NCBI GenBank assembly: GCA_000824825.2 | Contig: LM655172.1 | Coordinates: forward strand, 43,906 to 107,905 | DNA: 64,000 nt | DNA from: Mesorhizobium sp. ORS 3324 | GTDB taxonomy: Bacteria; Pseudomonadota; Alphaproteobacteria; Rhizobiales; Rhizobiaceae | Reading direction: 5' to 3' | Part shown: one piece after another, positions 46,631 through 56,251 of the stretch | Layout of the letters: the number at the start of each line of letters is the position of its first letter | Numbering within the stretch: the first letter of the stretch is position 1 | The notes under the pieces: model-generated | The model's input: only the letters and a program-made list of their open reading frames with translations | Told to the model about the DNA's origin: nothing | Databases searched by the model: none | Position numbers and translations under genes: made by a program

Positions 46631-48259
46631 GTGACCGACGACGTGATCAACCAGCCACCGCCATTGACGGGCGGCAATGCATGGCGGGGCGATCCGTTGC
46701 TCATCCAGCTTGCCGAGCGTTTTTCCGATCCGGTGCGCAAGGATCTCGACGGGCTCGGCCGGTTCGTCATGACGCAGGAGGCGCAGGAGCTTGCGCGCCT
46801 TGCCAACACCGACACGCCGAAGCTCAGGACGCACGACCGTCAGGGCCGGCGCATCGACCTTGTCGAGTTTCATCCCGCCTATCATGCGCTTATGCGCCGT
46901 TCGGTGGCCAATGGGCTGCATTCCTCGGTCTGGGAAAACGGCGACGCCGAGATCGGCCGCCGACATCAGGTGAGGGCGGCGCGCTTCTACCTGACCGCGG
47001 AGCTGGAGACCGGGCATCTTTGCCCCATAACCATGACCAGCGCCTCCCTGGCGGCGCTGATGGCGAGCCCGAAACTGTTTCGCGAATGGGCGCCGCGCGT
47101 GACGACGCGCAAATACGACCAGACCCAGAAGCCGCCGGTGCAGAAAACCGGGCTGACGCTGGGCATGGGCATGACCGAGAAGCAGGGCGGCACCGATGTG
47201 CGCGCCAACATCACGAAAGCCGAGCGCGCGGGAAACGGCTTCTACCGGCTCACCGGCCATAAATGGTTCATGTCGGCGCCGATGTCCGACGCCTTCCTGG
47301 TGCTTGCCCAGGCACCGGAAGGCCTGTCCTGCTTTCTGGTTCCGCGCATCCTGGGCGACGGTTCCGGCAACGGCTTCCGTTTCCAGCGCCTGAAGGACAA
47401 GCTCGGCAACCGTTCCAACGCCTCGTCGGAAGTGGAGTTCGCCAACGCCATCGGCGAGATGGTCGGTGAGCCCGGCGCCGGCATCAAGACGATCATGGAC
47501 ATGGTCACGTTGACCAGGCTCGATTGCGCGGTCGCCTCGTCGGCAATCATGCGGGCAGGGCTGGCAGAGGCCGTCCACCACACTCGCTATCGCCAGGTGT
47601 TCGGCAACAATCTGGTCGACCAGCCGCTGATGCAGCGGGTGCTGGCCGACATGGCGCTCGATGTCGCCGCCGCGACGGCGCTGTCGTTCCGCCTGGCGCG
47701 CTCCTTCGACGAGGCGGCGAGCGATCGCGGCGAGGCGGCCTTTGCCCGCGCCATGACGCCGGTGGTCAAATACTGGGTCTGCAAGATCGCGCCGGGGCTG
47801 CTTTACGAGGCCATGGAGTGCCTGGGCGGCAATGGCTATGTCGAGGAGGCTCCGCTGGCCCGCTACTACCGCGAGGCTCCGGTCAACGCGATCTGGGAGG
47901 GCTCGGGCAACGTCATGGCGCTCGATGTGCTGCGAGTGCTTGGGCGCGCGCCCGGACTGTTCGACGAGGTGCTGGCCGGCATCGACCGGGATCTCGGCAC
48001 CGGCGGGCGCGGCACCATAGGCGTGCTCAAGGCGGCGATGCAGGTTGCTTCGACCGATGAGGGCTCGGCGCGCCTGCTCACCGAGCAACTGGCGCTGTCG
48101 GCGGCGGCGGCGGAACTGCGCCGGCTGGGGGCAGGGCGGATCGCCGACGCCTTCGTCGAGACGCGGCTCGGCGGCCAGTGGCGCACCACCTACGGCATGC
48201 TCGATTCGCGCCATGACGCGCGCATGATCATCGACACTCTCTATCCGACGCTGACCTGA
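46631..48259 (+). CDS. aidB: AidB-like acyl-CoA dehydrogenase-family flavoprotein
   Basis: 542 residues from GTG 46631 (GAAGGA 6 nt upstream), the same length as E. coli AidB and aligning from NQPPPL onward. AidB binds DNA and is linked to protection from alkylating agents. Shared blocks: LARLANTDTPKLRTHDRQGRR, LCPITMT, GMGMTEKQGGTDVRANITKAER, HKWFMSAPMSDAFLVLAQ, KDKLGNRSNASSEVEF, and EAMECLGGNGYVEE...NAIWEGSGNVMALDVLR. ATG 46595 is an alternative, longer start. Stands alone on the plus strand. Confidence 0.92.
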   Translation: MTDDVINQPPPLTGGNAWRGDPLLIQLAERFSDPVRKDLDGLGRFVMTQEAQELARLANTDTPKLRTHDRQGRRIDLVEFHPAYHALMRRSVANGLHSSVWENGDAEIGRRHQVRAARFYLTAELETGHLCPITMTSASLAALMASPKLFREWAPRVTTRKYDQTQKPPVQKTGLTLGMGMTEKQGGTDVRANITKAERAGNGFYRLTGHKWFMSAPMSDAFLVLAQAPEGLSCFLVPRILGDGSGNGFRFQRLKDKLGNRSNASSEVEFANAIGEMVGEPGAGIKTIMDMVTLTRLDCAVASSAIMRAGLAEAVHHTRYRQVFGNNLVDQPLMQRVLADMALDVAAATALSFRLARSFDEAASDRGEAAFARAMTPVVKYWVCKIAPGLLYEAMECLGGNGYVEEAPLARYYREAPVNAIWEGSGNVMALDVLRVLGRAPGLFDEVLAGIDRDLGTGGRGTIGVLKAAMQVASTDEGSARLLTEQLALSAAAAELRRLGAGRIADAFVETRLGGQWRTTYGMLDSRHDARMIIDTLYPTLT

Positions 48260-48417
48260 GCCTGCCCGAAACGCAGGTCCGATGCCGGCCTGTGGATCAC
48301 CGTTAACCTTAACAAATGGTTTCCGTTGCGAGGTTTGTCTGCAAAGCCCAATCTGTGCCCGCTGGAGTAGGGAAGGGTTAACCATGACCCTCCCGCGCTC
48401 CACCAGGCAGGAAGCGC

Positions 48418-48978
48418 ATGCGGCACGTGTTGACATCATTTCTGGCGTTGCACTGGGCGGTCGTCTTCGCTCTGCTGGCCTACATCTGCATGGATGGCAA
48501 TCGCGGCATCGCGTCGGCGCTTGGCGTGCTCGGCGTATCGGTGCAAAGCAGCCGTTTCCCGGATCTCGATCACGCCCTCGTCGTGGCGCCGCTTTCCATC
48601 GCGCTGCTCATTGTCGCGCTGCTGTTCTGCTGGGCCTTCGTCGAAACGCTGCTCAACATCGCGACAAGGCCGGATGCGGGCGATACAGTGGTGCGGATCG
48701 CCTTCATTTGCGCGTCCTTCCTGCTTTCGGTGATCCTCGTCGGCGGTGCTGCGCAAGGCATCAACGGGCTGTTCATGGTCGTCGCCATCCAGATGACGGC
48801 GCTGCTGGCATCGTACGTCGCGGTGCTCGCCGAGCGACGCTCGGTTGTCGCCGCAATGACTTTGCATGAGAGCGACGCCCGTCTGGCGGCCTACCGCACA
48901 GCAACGGGCGCCGCGCACAGCTCGCTGCTTTCCCGCATCTCCGGAAATCCGGAAACCAGGCCTGGAGGCCGCCGCTGA
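48418..48978 (+). CDS. Hypothetical membrane protein (four helices)
   Basis: 186 residues with predicted helices at about 5-23, 55-78, 92-112 and 117-137, then a soluble tail rich in Ala, Ser and Arg. The ATG at 48418 gives a short polar N-terminus before the first helix. No motif recognised. Its stop overlaps the next ATG by one base (TGATG), so the two genes are translated together. Confidence 0.7.
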   Translation: MRHVLTSFLALHWAVVFALLAYICMDGNRGIASALGVLGVSVQSSRFPDLDHALVVAPLSIALLIVALLFCWAFVETLLNIATRPDAGDTVVRIAFICASFLLSVILVGGAAQGINGLFMVVAIQMTALLASYVAVLAERRSVVAAMTLHESDARLAAYRTATGAAHSSLLSRISGNPETRPGGRR

Positions 48979-49319
48979 TGCGCGCTCTATTCGCATTCTG
49001 GGCCGCGCCGCTGATCCTGTTCTGGGGCTGGTACTTCCTGTCGCTCAACGACATCAATTTCGGCTATGTCATGCTGAGCCGCCAGTTGCACGATCTGGCT
49101 TTCCAGCTCTATGGTCAGGTGCTCGGTGTCGATCCGGCGATCATCCCGGGCATGGTCGCGCGGGCCTGCGTGTTCGACAGTTTCCTGCTGGCCGGACTGG
49201 TGGCGTTCCGCCGCCGGCGCCAGATCGCCGAATGGATCAGGCAGCGCCGCGAGGACCCGGTCAGTCCCGAGAGGCTCGGCCGAGCGAGTGAAGCCGGTCC
49301 AACGCTCCCTGCAGAATAA
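48978..49319 (+). CDS. Small two-helix membrane protein, DUF6105-like
   Basis: 113 residues. Two predicted helices (about 4-22 and 58-77) and the internal segment [30 protein letters not shown], which matches rhizobial proteins annotated DUF6105. The basic tail [17 protein letters not shown] is cytoplasmic by the positive-inside rule. Its last 59 bases overlap the 3' end of the convergent ruvX gene. Function unknown. Confidence 0.75.
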   Translation: MRALFAFWAAPLILFWGWYFLSLNDINFGYVMLSRQLHDLAFQLYGQVLGVDPAIIPGMVARACVFDSFLLAGLVAFRRRRQIAEWIRQRREDPVSPERLGRASEAGPTLPAE

Positions 49320-49743
49320 AGGCGGCCGCCGCCGAATCGATCTTGCCGGCGCGCTTCTTGCGCGAGAAATCCATCTCGATCAGCGTCCGTTCCGCGGCGA
49401 CCGTCGACAGCCGCTCGTCCCACAGCACGAAGGGCAGGTCGGACAGGGCGGCCATATTGCGCGCGAAGGCGCGCGATTTCTGCGCGCGCGGCCCTTCGGA
49501 TCCGTCCATGTTGACGGGAAGGCCAAGCACGACCGCCCCGACATTGTCCTTTTCAAGCTGCGCAAGCAGCAGGGCGGCGTCGATCGAGAACTTCCTGCGC
49601 AGGATGACCGGGCGCGGATGGGCAAAGGACAGGCCGCGGTCCGAAACCGCCACGCCGATCGTCTTGTCGCCGAGATCGAGGCCGGCGAGCGTGCGGCCGC
49701 CCGCGAGCCGTGCCGGCAATTCCTCGATGCCGATGATGCTCAA
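49261..49743 (-). CDS. ruvX: RuvX/YqgF, Holliday-junction resolvase-like nuclease
   Basis: 160 residues, RNase H-like fold. Involved in 16S rRNA 5' maturation and proposed as a resolvase. Acidic active-site residues: Asp in [17 protein letters not shown], Glu in [15 protein letters not shown], and Asp in [19 protein letters not shown] start at 49743 has AGGGAGA 4 nt upstream and gives the usual rhizobial N-terminus ([12 protein letters not shown]); GTG 49764 is the longer alternative. The 3' end overlaps the DUF6105-like gene. Confidence 0.93.
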   Translation of the reverse strand: MSIIGIEELPARLAGGRTLAGLDLGDKTIGVAVSDRGLSFAHPRPVILRRKFSIDAALLLAQLEKDNVGAVVLGLPVNMDGSEGPRAQKSRAFARNMAALSDLPFVLWDERLSTVAAERTLIEMDFSRKKRAGKIDSAAAAFILQGALDRLHSLGRASRD

Positions 49744-49846
49744 TGGCTCTCCCTGGTCTTTCACCGCGCGGCTTTTTGATAGGCCGCTGGACTTTCAATT
49801 TGCCGTCGGCGTTCTATCCTTTGAGAGCGAGAAAAGGAACGCATTC

Positions 49847-50554
49847 ATGAAACTGACCTGGTACGGCCATTCGGCATTCCGCATCGAGACCAAGGACGCC
49901 AATATCCTCATTGACCCGTATCTGGTCGGCAATCCGTCCTGGACGGGCGGCTGGGAGGAGCCGGCGGAGGGAGTGACGCATGTTCTCCTGACCCATGGTC
50001 ATAACGACCACGTCAGCGGGTCGATCGAGGTGCTGAAGAAGAGCGGCGCCATGCTGGTCGCAAATTTCGAGGTCTGCATGTATCTCGTCGGCCAGGGCGT
50101 CAACGACCAGAAGATCAATCCCGGCAATATCGGCGGCACCGTCGATTGCGGCCCCTTCACCACCACCTTCGTCCAGGCGCTGCATTCTTCCTCGTTCGGC
50201 GGCCAGGGCGGCACCAACACCTATCTCGGCAATCCGGGCGGGCTCGTGCTGCATTTCCCCCAGGACAAGACGCTCTACCACATGGGCGACACCGACATCT
50301 TCTCCGACATGGGGCTGATCAACGAGCTGCATGAGCCGAAGGTCGGCATCGTGCCGATCGGCGACCGCTTCACTATGGGCGGCGCGGTGGCGGCCCTTGC
50401 CTGCCGGCGCTTTTTCAACTTCGACACGGTCGTACCCTGCCATTTCGGCACCTTCCCGATCATCGACCAGACCGCCGACAAGTTCGTGGCCGGCATGGAA
50501 GGATCCGGCGTCAAGGTGGCGCTGCCGGAGATCGGTAAGCCGATCACGATCTGA
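49847..50554 (+). CDS. UPF0173-type metal-dependent hydrolase (metallo-beta-lactamase fold)
   Basis: 235 residues. Metal-binding motif [13 protein letters not shown] (HxHxDH), further ligands in QALHSS, MGDTD and VPCHFGTFP. It begins directly with the fold's first strand, [14 protein letters not shown]. Full length for UPF0173. Substrate unknown; related proteins act on phosphodiester or lactone bonds. Divergent from ruvX. Confidence 0.93.
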   Translation: MKLTWYGHSAFRIETKDANILIDPYLVGNPSWTGGWEEPAEGVTHVLLTHGHNDHVSGSIEVLKKSGAMLVANFEVCMYLVGQGVNDQKINPGNIGGTVDCGPFTTTFVQALHSSSFGGQGGTNTYLGNPGGLVLHFPQDKTLYHMGDTDIFSDMGLINELHEPKVGIVPIGDRFTMGGAVAALACRRFFNFDTVVPCHFGTFPIIDQTADKFVAGMEGSGVKVALPEIGKPITI

Positions 50555-50672
50555 GCCGGCGCTTCTCGAGGCGGCGCCGAGCTATTCGCAGCCCGTCCGT
50601 TCAACATGATCAATGTTGCGCCGCAAGCGCCGCGCCGCTATAGCCCGCACTGGTTTTCGCGAGGCGATAGAT

Positions 50673-50960
50673 ATGTCCGTTGATCTTCAGACCGTGAAGC
50701 GCGTCGCGCACCTTGCCCGCATAGCGGTGAGCGAGGAGGACGCCGAACGCATGACCGGCGAATTGAACGCCATCCTCGGCTTCGTCGAGCAACTGAACGA
50801 GGTCGACGTGGCCGGCGTCGAGCCGATGACCTCGGTCACGCCGATGGAGATGAAGAAGCGCCAGGACGTCGTCACCGATGGCAGCAAAGCCACCGACATC
50901 GTCGCCAATGCGCCCGCCACGGACGAGAACTTCTTCCTCGTGCCCAAGGTCGTGGAGTAG
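50673..50960 (+). CDS. gatC: GatC, Asp/Glu-tRNA amidotransferase subunit C
   Basis: 95 residues. Structural subunit of the GatCAB complex that converts Asp-tRNA(Asn) and Glu-tRNA(Gln) to the amidated forms. Typical sequence: [39 protein letters not shown], and the C-terminal [15 protein letters not shown] 50673 is chosen as the family start. The expected neighbour gatA is separated from it by a GNAT gene. Confidence 0.96.
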   Translation: MSVDLQTVKRVAHLARIAVSEEDAERMTGELNAILGFVEQLNEVDVAGVEPMTSVTPMEMKKRQDVVTDGSKATDIVANAPATDENFFLVPKVVE

Positions 50961-50966
50961 GGTCCG

Positions 50967-51449
50967 ATGGCCGTCGAGATCGCCGTCGAGATCGCCGTCG
51001 AGATCGCCGTCGAGACGCCCTTGCAGGACGACGTGCGCGCGCTGGTCGCGGAGCTCAATGCTGTGCTGCTCGAATTGACGCCGCCGGAACATTGCTACCA
51101 CCTGACCGTCGAGCAGATGGCCGGCAAGGACACGACGGTGTTCATCGCCCGCGAAAACGGCTTGGCCGTGGGCTGCGGCGCGCTGAAACGCCATGACGGC
51201 GCGGTCGGCGAGGTCAGGCGCATGTACACGCGTCCCTCGCATCGCGGCCAGAAGATCGGCGCGCAGATCGTGGCTCGGGTCGAGGCGCTGGCGCGGCAGG
51301 AAGGGCTGACACGCCTGGTTCTCGAAACCGGCGACCGGCACCCCGCCGCCTGGACCGTCTATGAGCGCGCCGGATTTTCGCGTTGCGGACCGGTGCTGGA
51401 TTATCCCGACTCCACATGGTCGGTGTTTTACGAAAAGAGCCTTGCCTGA
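50967..51449 (+). CDS. GNAT-family N-acetyltransferase inserted between gatC and gatA
   Basis: 160 residues. Acetyl-CoA site [19 protein letters not shown] (the R/Q-x-x-G-x-G/A signature in variant form, about residues 88-106), preceded by [16 protein letters not shown] and followed by [21 protein letters not shown]. The N-terminus is an in-frame repeat, VEIA three times then VETP, from a 12-bp tandem repeat. Starts 6 bp after gatC and its stop overlaps the gatA ATG, so all three are translationally linked. Substrate unknown. Confidence 0.88.
   Translation: MAVEIAVEIAVEIAVETPLQDDVRALVAELNAVLLELTPPEHCYHLTVEQMAGKDTTVFIARENGLAVGCGALKRHDGAVGEVRRMYTRPSHRGQKIGAQIVARVEALARQEGLTRLVLETGDRHPAAWTVYERAGFSRCGPVLDYPDSTWSVFYEKSLA
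50973..51020 (+). repeat. 12-bp tandem repeat at the 5' end of the GNAT gene
   Basis: Three perfect copies of GTCGAGATCGCC and a fourth with two changes. Because the unit is 12 bp, copy-number changes keep the reading frame and would lengthen or shorten the N-terminal strand by four residues each. Confidence 0.9.
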
Positions 51450-53014
51450 TGAGCGACCTCACACATCTCACCATTTCCGAGGCCCGCGCCAAGCTGCGCG
51501 ACAAGGAGATCACCGCGGCCGAGATCACCGATGCCTATCTCTCTGCGATCGAGCGCGCCAACCCGGTGCTCAATGCCTATGTCACCGTCACCGCCGACAA
51601 GGCGCGCGACATGGCCAAGGCGTCCGACGCCAGGCTGACCCGCGGCGAGGCCGGCGCGCTGGAAGGCATTCCGCTCGGCATCAAGGACCTTTTCGCCACC
51701 GAAGGCATCCACACCCAGGCGTGCAGCCATGTGCTCGACGGCTTCAAGCCACGCTACGAATCGACCGTCACCGCCAATCTCTGGGCTGACGGCGCCGTCA
51801 TGCTCGGCAAGCTCAACATGGACGAGTTCGCCATGGGCTCGTCCAACGAGACCTCCTATTACGGCCCGGTCATCAATCCGTGGCGGCGTTCGCGCCTCGA
51901 CACGGTGGTGATGCCGACGACGCATCAGGGCGACGGCGGCTTCGTCTCGGCCGGCGGCGCGAGGACCGCGCGTACCCTGGACAACGCGCAGCTGGTGCCG
52001 GGCGGCTCCTCGGGCGGATCGGCTTCGGCCGTCGCCGCCTTCCTTTGCGCCGGCGCCACCGCGACCGACACCGGCGGCTCGATCCGCCAGCCCGCCGCCT
52101 TCACCGGCACGGTCGGCATCAAGCCGACCTATGGCCGCTGCTCGCGCTGGGGCGTGGTCGCCTTCGCTTCCTCGCTCGACCAGGCCGGGCCGATCGCGCG
52201 CGACGTGCGCGACGCCGCGATCCTGCTGAAATCGATGGCTTCGTCCGATCCGAAGGACACGACCTCGGTCGACCGGCCGGTGCCGGATTACGAAGCGGTG
52301 ATCGGCAGGCCGATCAAGGGCATGAAGGTCGGCATTCCGAAGGAATACCGCGTCGACGGCATGCCGGAAGACATCGAGGCGCTGTGGCAGAAGGGCATTG
52401 CCTGGCTGAAGGACGCCGGCGCCGAGATCGTCGACATCTCGCTGCCGCACACCAAATACGCGCTGCCGGCCTATTACATCGTGGCGCCCGCGGAAGCCTC
52501 GTCCAACCTCGCCCGCTATGATGGTGTGCGCTACGGGTTGCGTGTGCCCGGCAAGGACATTGTCGAGATGTATGAGAAGACGCGTGCCGCCGGTTTCGGC
52601 CGCGAGGTCAAGCGCCGCATCATGATCGGCACCTATGTGCTGTCGGCCGGCTACTACGATGCCTACTACCTGCAGGCGCAGAAGGTGCGCACGCTGATCA
52701 AGCGCGACTTCGAGAATGTCTTTGCCGCCGGCGTCGACGTCATCCTGACGCCGGCAACGCCGTCCGCCGCCTTCGGCATCGCCGATGAGGACATGGCCTC
52801 CGATCCGGTCAAGATGTATCTCAACGACATTTTCACGGTGACGGTGAACATGGCCGGACTGCCCGGCATCTCGGTGCCCGCCGGCCTCGACGGCAAGGGT
52901 CTGCCGCTCGGCCTGCAGCTGATCGGCCGGCCGTTCGACGAGGAAACGCTGTTCCAGACCGCGCATGTCATCGAGCAGGCGGCGGGGAGGTTCCAGCCGG
53001 AGAAGTGGTGGTAG
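51449..53014 (+). CDS. gatA: GatA, Asp/Glu-tRNA amidotransferase subunit A, with an insertion
   Basis: 521 residues; the amidase subunit that releases ammonia from glutamine. Catalytic Lys79 ([10 protein letters not shown]), Ser187 (PGGSSGGSA) and Ser211 ([10 protein letters not shown]). The Lys-Ser spacing is 108 residues, whereas in the characterised Staphylococcus enzyme it is 75, so about 33 residues are inserted between NPWR and [10 protein letters not shown] (residues about 147-180). The two serines keep normal spacing (24). The ATG overlaps the GNAT stop codon. Confidence 0.95.
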   Translation: MSDLTHLTISEARAKLRDKEITAAEITDAYLSAIERANPVLNAYVTVTADKARDMAKASDARLTRGEAGALEGIPLGIKDLFATEGIHTQACSHVLDGFKPRYESTVTANLWADGAVMLGKLNMDEFAMGSSNETSYYGPVINPWRRSRLDTVVMPTTHQGDGGFVSAGGARTARTLDNAQLVPGGSSGGSASAVAAFLCAGATATDTGGSIRQPAAFTGTVGIKPTYGRCSRWGVVAFASSLDQAGPIARDVRDAAILLKSMASSDPKDTTSVDRPVPDYEAVIGRPIKGMKVGIPKEYRVDGMPEDIEALWQKGIAWLKDAGAEIVDISLPHTKYALPAYYIVAPAEASSNLARYDGVRYGLRVPGKDIVEMYEKTRAAGFGREVKRRIMIGTYVLSAGYYDAYYLQAQKVRTLIKRDFENVFAAGVDVILTPATPSAAFGIADEDMASDPVKMYLNDIFTVTVNMAGLPGISVPAGLDGKGLPLGLQLIGRPFDEETLFQTAHVIEQAAGRFQPEKWW

Positions 53015-53020
53015 GATCGC

Positions 53021-53097
53021 CCCTCATCCAGTTCATTAAGCGTTACGGCGTCCTTTGCGCGTCCAAATGGACGCGCGGCGCTGTAATGGGGTGAGGG
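53021..53097. repeat. Palindromic intergenic repeat (AGCGTTACGGCGTCC type)
   Basis: CCCTCATCC at one end and GGGTGAGGG at the other; centre GCGCGTCC-AAAT-GGACGCGC (53057-53076) flanked by GCGTTACGGCG and CGGCGCTGTAA. The right end supplies the GAGGG ribosome site of the next gene. A different family from the 2835/14858/21696 repeats. Confidence 0.7.
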
Positions 53098-53895
53098 ATG
53101 TTCTACTATCTTTCCAAGATCCTCTGGTTCTTTATCCAGCCGCTCAACCTGGCGATCTTCCTGCTGCTCGCCGGCTTGCTGGCGGCGCTCTTCGGTCGCC
53201 GGTGGCTGGCTGCCACCGGCAGCGTGCTCGCCTTCCTGATCCTTGCCCTTTCGGCCTGGACCTCGCTCGGCGCGATGATGCTCAACCCATTGGAAGAGCG
53301 CTTTCCCAAGCCGCCACTGCCGGAGAAGGTCGACGGCATCGTCGTGCTCGGCGGCGGCTTCGAAGGCGCCATCAATCTCGCGCGCGGAGGCTACGAACTG
53401 AACAGCGGCGGCGACCGCATGGTGGAGACGGCGATCCTCGCCAGGCGCTTCCCGCAGGCGAAAGTGGTCGTCTCCGGCGGCAATGGCGAGCTCTTCCTCG
53501 ACGGCGAGGGCGATGCCGACACCGCGCCGCGGCTGCTCGGGGCGCTGGGGGTATCGGCCAATCGTTTGATCCTCGAGAACAAGTCGCGCAACACCTATGA
53601 AAATGCCGTCTTCTCCCGCAGGCTGGCGGAACCGAAGCCGGGCGAGACCTGGCTGCTGGTGACCTCCGCCTTCCATATGCCGCGCGCCAAGGCGCTCTTC
53701 GACAAGGCGGGGTTTCCGACCATTCCCTGGCCGGTCGACTATCGCACTTCGGGCAAGGAAGGCATCGGTCTGTTCCGCGACAACCCGGCCGATTCACTGC
53801 AGGCGACCACGGTGGCGATCCGCGAATGGATCGGGCTTTTCGCCTACTGGCTTTCCGGCCGCATCGATCAGCCTTTCCCGGCGCCGGGCGGCTGA
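53098..53895 (+). CDS. ElyC/SanA/YdcF-family (DUF218) membrane protein
   Basis: 265 residues. Two N-terminal membrane helices (about 5-30 and 37-58) followed by the periplasmic DUF218 domain: DGIVVLGGGFEGAINLARGGYEL, KVVVSGGNGELFLDGEGDADTA, LILENKSRNTYENAVFSRRL, LLVTSAFHMPRAKALFDKAGF. This topology matches E. coli ElyC, which affects envelope assembly. The ribosome site GAGGG is part of the preceding repeat. Its 3' end overlaps the convergent DUF599 gene by 28 bp. Confidence 0.9.
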   Translation: MFYYLSKILWFFIQPLNLAIFLLLAGLLAALFGRRWLAATGSVLAFLILALSAWTSLGAMMLNPLEERFPKPPLPEKVDGIVVLGGGFEGAINLARGGYELNSGGDRMVETAILARRFPQAKVVVSGGNGELFLDGEGDADTAPRLLGALGVSANRLILENKSRNTYENAVFSRRLAEPKPGETWLLVTSAFHMPRAKALFDKAGFPTIPWPVDYRTSGKEGIGLFRDNPADSLQATTVAIREWIGLFAYWLSGRIDQPFPAPGG

Positions 53896-54587
53896 CCGAG
53901 CACCGCTTGGCGTGCGGCCGAGAAGAACTGGCGCCGAACCAGCACTGCAAGCAGCACCAGCGTCGACAGCACGAACACCACCGGGTCGACGAACCAGCCG
54001 AGATAGCCGATCGAGAAGAAGACGGCGCGCAGACCGGAATTGAAATGCTTGCCGGCCAGCACGTTCATGCGCGTCGCGCGCCATACCGCGGTTTCGCTGA
54101 CCGGATTGCGCGAGGCAGCGCCATGCGGGATCGGCACGGCGCCGATGAGAATCGAGCAGTAGTTGAACAGTCTGTAGGCCCAGCCGAACTTGAAGAAGGC
54201 GAAGGCGAGGATCAACACCAGGCCGAACACCTTGGTCTGGAAGGCTTCGCGCGACGAGGCCGCGCCGAACGGCAGGTCGGCCAGCACCTGGAGCACGCGA
54301 TCGGACGCCCCGAGCAGGGCGAAACAGCCACCGAGCGCGATCAGCGAGCTCGAGGCAAAGAAGGCGGTGCCTTGCTGCAGGCCGTTCATGATGGCGGTGT
54401 CGACGATGCGCACCTCGCGCTCGGCCATGTTGCGCATCCAGGCTTCGCGTTGGGCGTTCATCGCGGTGGTCAGCGACACGCGGCTGACGAGCTTGCCGTC
54501 CGAGGCGAGCGTATGCAGCACCCAGACAACCAGGAAGAAAGCCAGCGCCGCCAGATCGGCTGCCGAGAGATGGATGGAATCGCCCAT
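53868..54587 (-). CDS. DUF599-family membrane protein
   Basis: 239 residues with about four membrane helices. Start at 54587 (MGDSIHLSAADLAALAFFLVVW) chosen because it begins with a short polar stretch and then the first helix; the longer frame adds 36 atypical residues. Conserved blocks: MNAQREAWMRNMAEREVRIVDTAIMNGLQQGTAFFASSSLIALGGCFALL and FFKFGWAYRLFNYCSILIGAVP. Function unknown. Confidence 0.88.
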   Translation of the reverse strand: MGDSIHLSAADLAALAFFLVVWVLHTLASDGKLVSRVSLTTAMNAQREAWMRNMAEREVRIVDTAIMNGLQQGTAFFASSSLIALGGCFALLGASDRVLQVLADLPFGAASSREAFQTKVFGLVLILAFAFFKFGWAYRLFNYCSILIGAVPIPHGAASRNPVSETAVWRATRMNVLAGKHFNSGLRAVFFSIGYLGWFVDPVVFVLSTLVLLAVLVRRQFFSAARQAVLGQPPGAGKG

Positions 54588-54763
54588 GCATCCTTCTACC
54601 ACAGGCCCGGCTGGCGCTTCGATGGTCGGGCAAGCGCATCTAGATGTCGCTGGCGGAGCAAACAAGGTCGGCTGCCGCCGCGACGCGACACGCAAAACAG
54701 CGGAAACATCGCAGCAAATTCCTATATGTAGATTTTCGGCAGGCCTCAGGAGACGACAGCCCC

Positions 54764-56167
54764 GTGTTCCTTTCGGTTTTCGACCTGTTCAAGATCGGCA
54801 TCGGTCCATCGAGCTCGCACACGATGGGGCCGATGACGGCCGCGCGCCGCTTCCTGGACGAGATCCTCGCCGACGATTGGCCGCGTCCGGCGGGCGTCAA
54901 GGTCGATCGCATCGGCGCCAGCCTGCACGGCTCGCTCGCCTATACCGGCATCGGCCACGGCTCGGACCGCGCCGTCATTCTGGGTCTTGCCGGCGAGCTG
55001 CCGCAGACCGTCGATCCCGACGCGGCGGACGGCATCGTTGCCCGCATCGGAGCGGAGAAGCGGATTTCGCCGCCTGGACATCCGGCCTATCGTTTCGACC
55101 CCGCCAGCGACCTCGTCCTCGACCGCAAGACGCCGCTGACCGGCCACGCCAACGGCATGGCCTTCTACGCCTATGACGCGTCCGATCGCCTGCTGCTCAA
55201 GCGCATCTATTATTCGATCGGCGGCGGCTTCGTCGTTTCCGAGGAAGAGTTGCAGCGCATGAAGGCCAAGGGTTCCGCGACGACGGAAGGCAAGAAGGTG
55301 CCGTATCCCTTCAAGAACGCTGTCGAGATGCTGAAGATGGCGGCCAAGAGCGGCCTTTCGATCGCCGAGATGAAGCGCGTCAACGAGGAGAAGCACATAT
55401 CGCGCGAGGAGCTCGACGCCGGCCTCGACGCGATCTGGAGCGCGATGAAGGGCTGCATCGATCGCGGCCTTTCGCAGGACGGCGTCATGCCGGGCGGGCT
55501 CAAGGTGCGCCGCCGTGCGCGCCAGCTGCACGACAAGCTGCAGGAGCAATGGCAGCAGAACCGGCCCAACCCCTTGCTCGCCAATGACTGGCTGTCGATC
55601 TACGCCATGGCGGTCAACGAGGAGAACGCGGCCGGCGGACGCGTGGTGACCGCGCCGACCAACGGTGCCGCCGGAACGCTGCCGGCGGTGCTGCGCTACT
55701 GGCTGCATTTCCATCCCGAAGCCGACCAGGCCAGCATCCGCGACTTCCTGCTGACGGCCGCCGCCGTCGGCGGCATCATCAAGTCCAACGCATCGATTTC
55801 AGGCGCTGAGGTCGGCTGCCAGGGCGAGGTGGGCTCCGCGTCGGCGATGGCGGCTGCAGGACTCTGCGCCGTCATGGGCGGCACGCCGGAGCAGGTCGAG
55901 AACGCCGCCGAGATCGCGCTGGAGCATCATCTCGGCATGACCTGCGATCCGGTGGGCGGCCTCGTGCAGGTGCCGTGCATCGAGCGCAACGCGCTGGGAG
56001 CCGTGAAAGCCGTCACGGCCGCCTCGCTCGCCATCAAGGGCGACGGCACGCATTTCGTGCCGCTCGACGCGGCGATCGAGACCATGCGCCAGACCGGCCT
56101 CGACATGAACGAGAAGTACAAGGAAACCAGCCTCGGCGGACTGGCCGTCAACGTGGTCGAGTGCTGA
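54764..56167 (+). CDS. sdaA: SdaA, L-serine ammonia-lyase (iron-sulfur type)
   Basis: 467 residues; deaminates serine to pyruvate and ammonia. Single-chain form with beta and alpha domains fused. N-terminal [21 protein letters not shown]; cluster ligands Cys352 (GCQGEVG), Cys394 (MTCDPVGG) and Cys405 (VPCIERN) for a 4Fe-4S cluster. GTG start at 54764 with AGGAG 11 nt upstream gives the canonical N-terminus. Divergent from the DUF599 gene. Confidence 0.96.
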   Translation: MFLSVFDLFKIGIGPSSSHTMGPMTAARRFLDEILADDWPRPAGVKVDRIGASLHGSLAYTGIGHGSDRAVILGLAGELPQTVDPDAADGIVARIGAEKRISPPGHPAYRFDPASDLVLDRKTPLTGHANGMAFYAYDASDRLLLKRIYYSIGGGFVVSEEELQRMKAKGSATTEGKKVPYPFKNAVEMLKMAAKSGLSIAEMKRVNEEKHISREELDAGLDAIWSAMKGCIDRGLSQDGVMPGGLKVRRRARQLHDKLQEQWQQNRPNPLLANDWLSIYAMAVNEENAAGGRVVTAPTNGAAGTLPAVLRYWLHFHPEADQASIRDFLLTAAAVGGIIKSNASISGAEVGCQGEVGSASAMAAAGLCAVMGGTPEQVENAAEIALEHHLGMTCDPVGGLVQVPCIERNALGAVKAVTAASLAIKGDGTHFVPLDAAIETMRQTGLDMNEKYKETSLGGLAVNVVEC

Positions 56168-56251
56168 AGCGCTACCGGCCCTGCAAACTGGCCCTGTGGA
56201 GAAGTCGGGCAGGTCGTTGACGGGTCGAGTTGCGTAGCTACATCTTGGGGC

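Noticed and set aside
46538..48439. 633-codon ORF antisense to aidB
   Set aside because: Shadow of the highly GC3-biased aidB gene; His/Arg-rich sequence without any domain.
50973..51020. Possible CRISPR array
   Set aside because: The repeat is a contiguous 12-bp coding tandem with no spacers; no repeat-spacer pattern was seen anywhere in the window.
51428..52966. 512-codon ORF antisense to gatA
   Set aside because: Shadow of gatA; no domain.
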